Shown piece after piece: positions 61,723-64,000 of a stretch of DNA of 64,000 bases (the stretch's first letter is position 1; each line of letters starts with the position of its first letter). This DNA is from Burkholderiales bacterium (GTDB lineage Bacteria > Pseudomonadota > Gammaproteobacteria > Burkholderiales > SG8-39). Where the stretch lies: positions 1 to 64,000 of the forward strand of contig JACZJU010000048.1 of assembly GCA_014860395.1 (NCBI GenBank). The letters are read 5' to 3'. A program made the position numbers and the translations under genes. A model generated the notes under the pieces. That model did no database searches. It was given only the letters and a program-made list of their open reading frames with translations, and was not told the DNA's origin.

Positions 61723-62988
61723 TCATGCATCAAGCTGCGCAAGGGACTTCGCAAAGAAATCGCGGCTGCCGAAGTTGCCCGACTTGAGCGCGAGCAGGAT
61801 AGGATGCGCCCCCTGCGTCGCCGTCCAGGGCACGCCGGGATCGATCTGCGGCCCGATCTTCAAGGCGACGATATCGAGCGCCTGCACCACCGCGCCCGCG
61901 GTCTCGCCGCCCGCCACCACCAGTCGCGTGACGCCGCGCTCTATCAGGCCCCGCGCAATGCGCGCAAGCGCCTCTTCGACCATGGCGCCGGCCTCGGCCA
62001 CGCCCAGCTTGGCCTGCACGGATTTCACGTCTTCCGGTGCGGCCGTGGCGTAGAACAGCACCGGGCCCGATGCGAGCACGGATGCGGCCTGCTGCAGCGC
62101 ACTTGCGGCGACGTCGTTGCCGCGGGCGATTTCGAACGGGTCGATGCGGATCGCCGGGCGGCCGGACTCGACCCAGTGCGCGACCTGGCCATTGGTGGCC
62201 TGGGAGCACGAGCCCGAGATCACCGCGGCGAGCCCCGGCACTTGCGGCAATGCGGCCGCGTCCGCTCGCTGCGGCAACAGGCCGGCGCTGCGGAAGTTCT
62301 GCGGCAGACCGATGGCGACGCCGGAGCCGGCGGTAATCAGCGGATGCTCGGCGCAGGCAGCGGCGATCGCATGCAGGTCGGCATCGGTAATCGCATCGAC
62401 CACGGCAAGGCGCACGCCCTCGGCGGCCAGCGCAGCGAAGCGCGCGCGTATCGCCGCCTCGCCTGCGGCCACGGCGGACCAGGCCACGAGGCCGACCTTG
62501 CTGCGCGACTGCGCCTGCAGCACACGCACCAGGTTGGCGTCGGTCATCGGCGTGAGCGGATGATGGCGCATGCCGGACTCCGACAGCGGCACCTCGCCCA
62601 CGAACAGGTTGCCCAGGTAGATGGTGCGCGCATTGGTCGGGAATGCTGGACAGGCTATGGCGATTTTTGCGTCCAGCGCATCCATCAGCGCTTCCGCCAC
62701 CGGCCCGATATTGCCCTGCGGCGTCGAGTCGAACGTCGAACAGTATTTGAAATAGAACTGGCGGCAGCCTGAGCGTTTGAGCCATTCGAGCGCGGCGAGC
62801 GACTGCGCCACCGCTTCGTTCGCGGCGATGGTGCGCGACTTCAGCGCGACCACCACGGCATCGAACTCCCCGTCCAGCGGCGCCGCAGGCACGCCTATGG
62901 TCTGCAGCGTGCGCATGCCGCTGCGCACCAGGTTGTTGGCGAGGTCGGTGGCGCCGGTGAAATCGTCGGCGATGCAGCCTAGCAGCAT
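61723..62988 (-). CDS. otnK: 3-oxo-tetronate kinase (DUF1537 family)
   Basis: LLGCIADDFTGATDLANNLVRSGMRTLQ; VVAGGETAGAVVQAL. Confidence 0.93.
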   Translation of the reverse strand: MLLGCIADDFTGATDLANNLVRSGMRTLQTIGVPAAPLDGEFDAVVVALKSRTIAANEAVAQSLAALEWLKRSGCRQFYFKYCSTFDSTPQGNIGPVAEALMDALDAKIAIACPAFPTNARTIYLGNLFVGEVPLSESGMRHHPLTPMTDANLVRVLQAQSRSKVGLVAWSAVAAGEAAIRARFAALAAEGVRLAVVDAITDADLHAIAAACAEHPLITAGSGVAIGLPQNFRSAGLLPQRADAAALPQVPGLAAVISGSCSQATNGQVAHWVESGRPAIRIDPFEIARGNDVAASALQQAASVLASGPVLFYATAAPEDVKSVQAKLGVAEAGAMVEEALARIARGLIERGVTRLVVAGGETAGAVVQALDIVALKIGPQIDPGVPWTATQGAHPILLALKSGNFGSRDFFAKSLAQLDA

Positions 62989-62991
62989 GGT

Positions 62992-63885
62992 TCAGGCTTT
63001 CTTGGTTGGCAATTGGATGCCTGGATAGTTCTTGATCACCGCGGAATCGTCCTCGCCGCCGCGCCCAGCGGCTGCGGCAGCGAGAAATACCTGGTGCGCA
63101 GTCGCAGTGAGCGGCAGCGGAAATGTCGACTTCTTCGCCGTGTCCAGAACGATGCCCAGGTCCTTGACGAAGATATTCACCGCCGACAGCGGCGTGTAAT
63201 CCCCGGCCAGGATGTGTGGCACCCGATTCTGGAACATCCACGACGAGCCGGCGCTGTTCGATATCACTTCATACAGCACCGCCGGGTCGGCGCCTGCGCG
63301 TATGCCCATGGCCATGGCTTCGGCCGCTGCGGCGATGTGCACGCCGGCCAGCAGCTGGTTGATCATCTTCACCTTGGAGCCGGCGCCGGGCGCATCGCCC
63401 AGCCGATACACTTTCTGCGCGATCGCGTTGAACACGTCCTCGACCTTGGCGAAATTTTCCGGCGCGCCCGCGCCCATGACGGTCATCTGCCCGCTGGCCG
63501 CCTTGGCCGCCCCCCCGGATACGGGCGCATCGATCATGCCCAGTCCCATCACCGCGAGCCGGGCCGCGAGCGATTCGGCAAACTCGGGGGCGACTGTGGC
63601 GCTGGCAATCACCACCGATCCGGCGCGCATCGCGCCGGCTGCGCCTTGCTCGCCCAGCAGGACCGCCTCGGTCTGCTGCGCGTTTACCACCAGCGTCAAC
63701 ACCACCTCGCAAGCCGCGCCCAGTTCCGAAGGCGTGGCGCAGGCGATGCCGCCTTCCGCGGCAAAGGCGTCGAGCACCTCGCGCCGCACATCGCAGGCGT
63801 GGGTGCGAAAACCCGCGCGCAACAGCGACCGGGCGACGCCCAAACCCATCGCACCCAGGCCGATGACTCCGACATTCTTGGTCAT
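62992..63885 (-). CDS. ltnD: NAD-dependent L-threonate dehydrogenase (3-hydroxyisobutyrate dehydrogenase family)
   Basis: VGVIGLGAMGLGVARSLL; DAPVSGG; KMINQLLAGVHIA; next to otnK. Confidence 0.9.
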   Translation of the reverse strand: MTKNVGVIGLGAMGLGVARSLLRAGFRTHACDVRREVLDAFAAEGGIACATPSELGAACEVVLTLVVNAQQTEAVLLGEQGAAGAMRAGSVVIASATVAPEFAESLAARLAVMGLGMIDAPVSGGAAKAASGQMTVMGAGAPENFAKVEDVFNAIAQKVYRLGDAPGAGSKVKMINQLLAGVHIAAAAEAMAMGIRAGADPAVLYEVISNSAGSSWMFQNRVPHILAGDYTPLSAVNIFVKDLGIVLDTAKKSTFPLPLTATAHQVFLAAAAAGRGGEDDSAVIKNYPGIQLPTKKA

Positions 63886-63959
63886 GCTGTTTCCTTCCAT
63901 TCTATGACCTGGCGATCTGATCTGTATTGCGCGCTCTACCTCCGCGGGCTTGTGCTGTT

Positions 63960-64000
63960 GCGCGGACGAGAAACTGTCCGCGCGGATCGTCAATTGCGCG
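63960..64000 (+). repeat. Composite palindromic element, copy 5, truncated by window end
   Basis: A stem GCGCGGAC (63960-63967)/GTCCGCGC (63976-63983) followed by GATCGTCAATTGCGCG, the start of hairpin B. Confidence 0.85.

Overview
64 kb of high-GC chromosome, most likely from a betaproteobacterium (gene order inferred to be Nitrosomonadales/Gallionellales/Sulfuricellaceae-like). Most of it is housekeeping: hemH(partial)-grpE-dnaK-dnaJ; cysS; TPR/L,D-transpeptidase/ppiA/ppiB/lpxH; a long minus-strand block metZ-purF-cvpA-SPOR-folC-accD-trpA-DNA MTase-trpB-trpF-truA-fimV-asd-leuB-leuD-ecn-leuC; then MFS, aroC, CBS, EamA, an MlaF-like ATPase, msrB and srkA. The accessory part (37-53 kb) has a porin-cytochrome extracellular electron transfer cluster: an MtrB/PioB-type barrel, an MtrA-type decahaem cytochrome and three large OmcA/MtrC-like decahaem lipoproteins (40 CxxCH motifs in total). 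It is followed by a hemerythrin/MNT-HEPN region and a rhodoquinone-biosynthesis rquA homologue. Perfect FNR-type boxes (TTGAT-N4-ATCAA) precede two of the cytochromes and a 9/10 box precedes rquA. The right end carries an LtnD-OtnK-OtnC-OtnI four-carbon sugar acid pathway. The most unusual non-coding signal is a roughly 180 bp composite 'palindrome of palindromes' (4 complete copies plus 1 truncated at the window edge). Its long hairpin arms change sequence between copies while arm complementarity is kept. A second short palindromic repeat family (3 clear copies, 1 degenerate) overlaps gene stop codons. No rRNA, tRNA, CRISPR or transposase gene was found.
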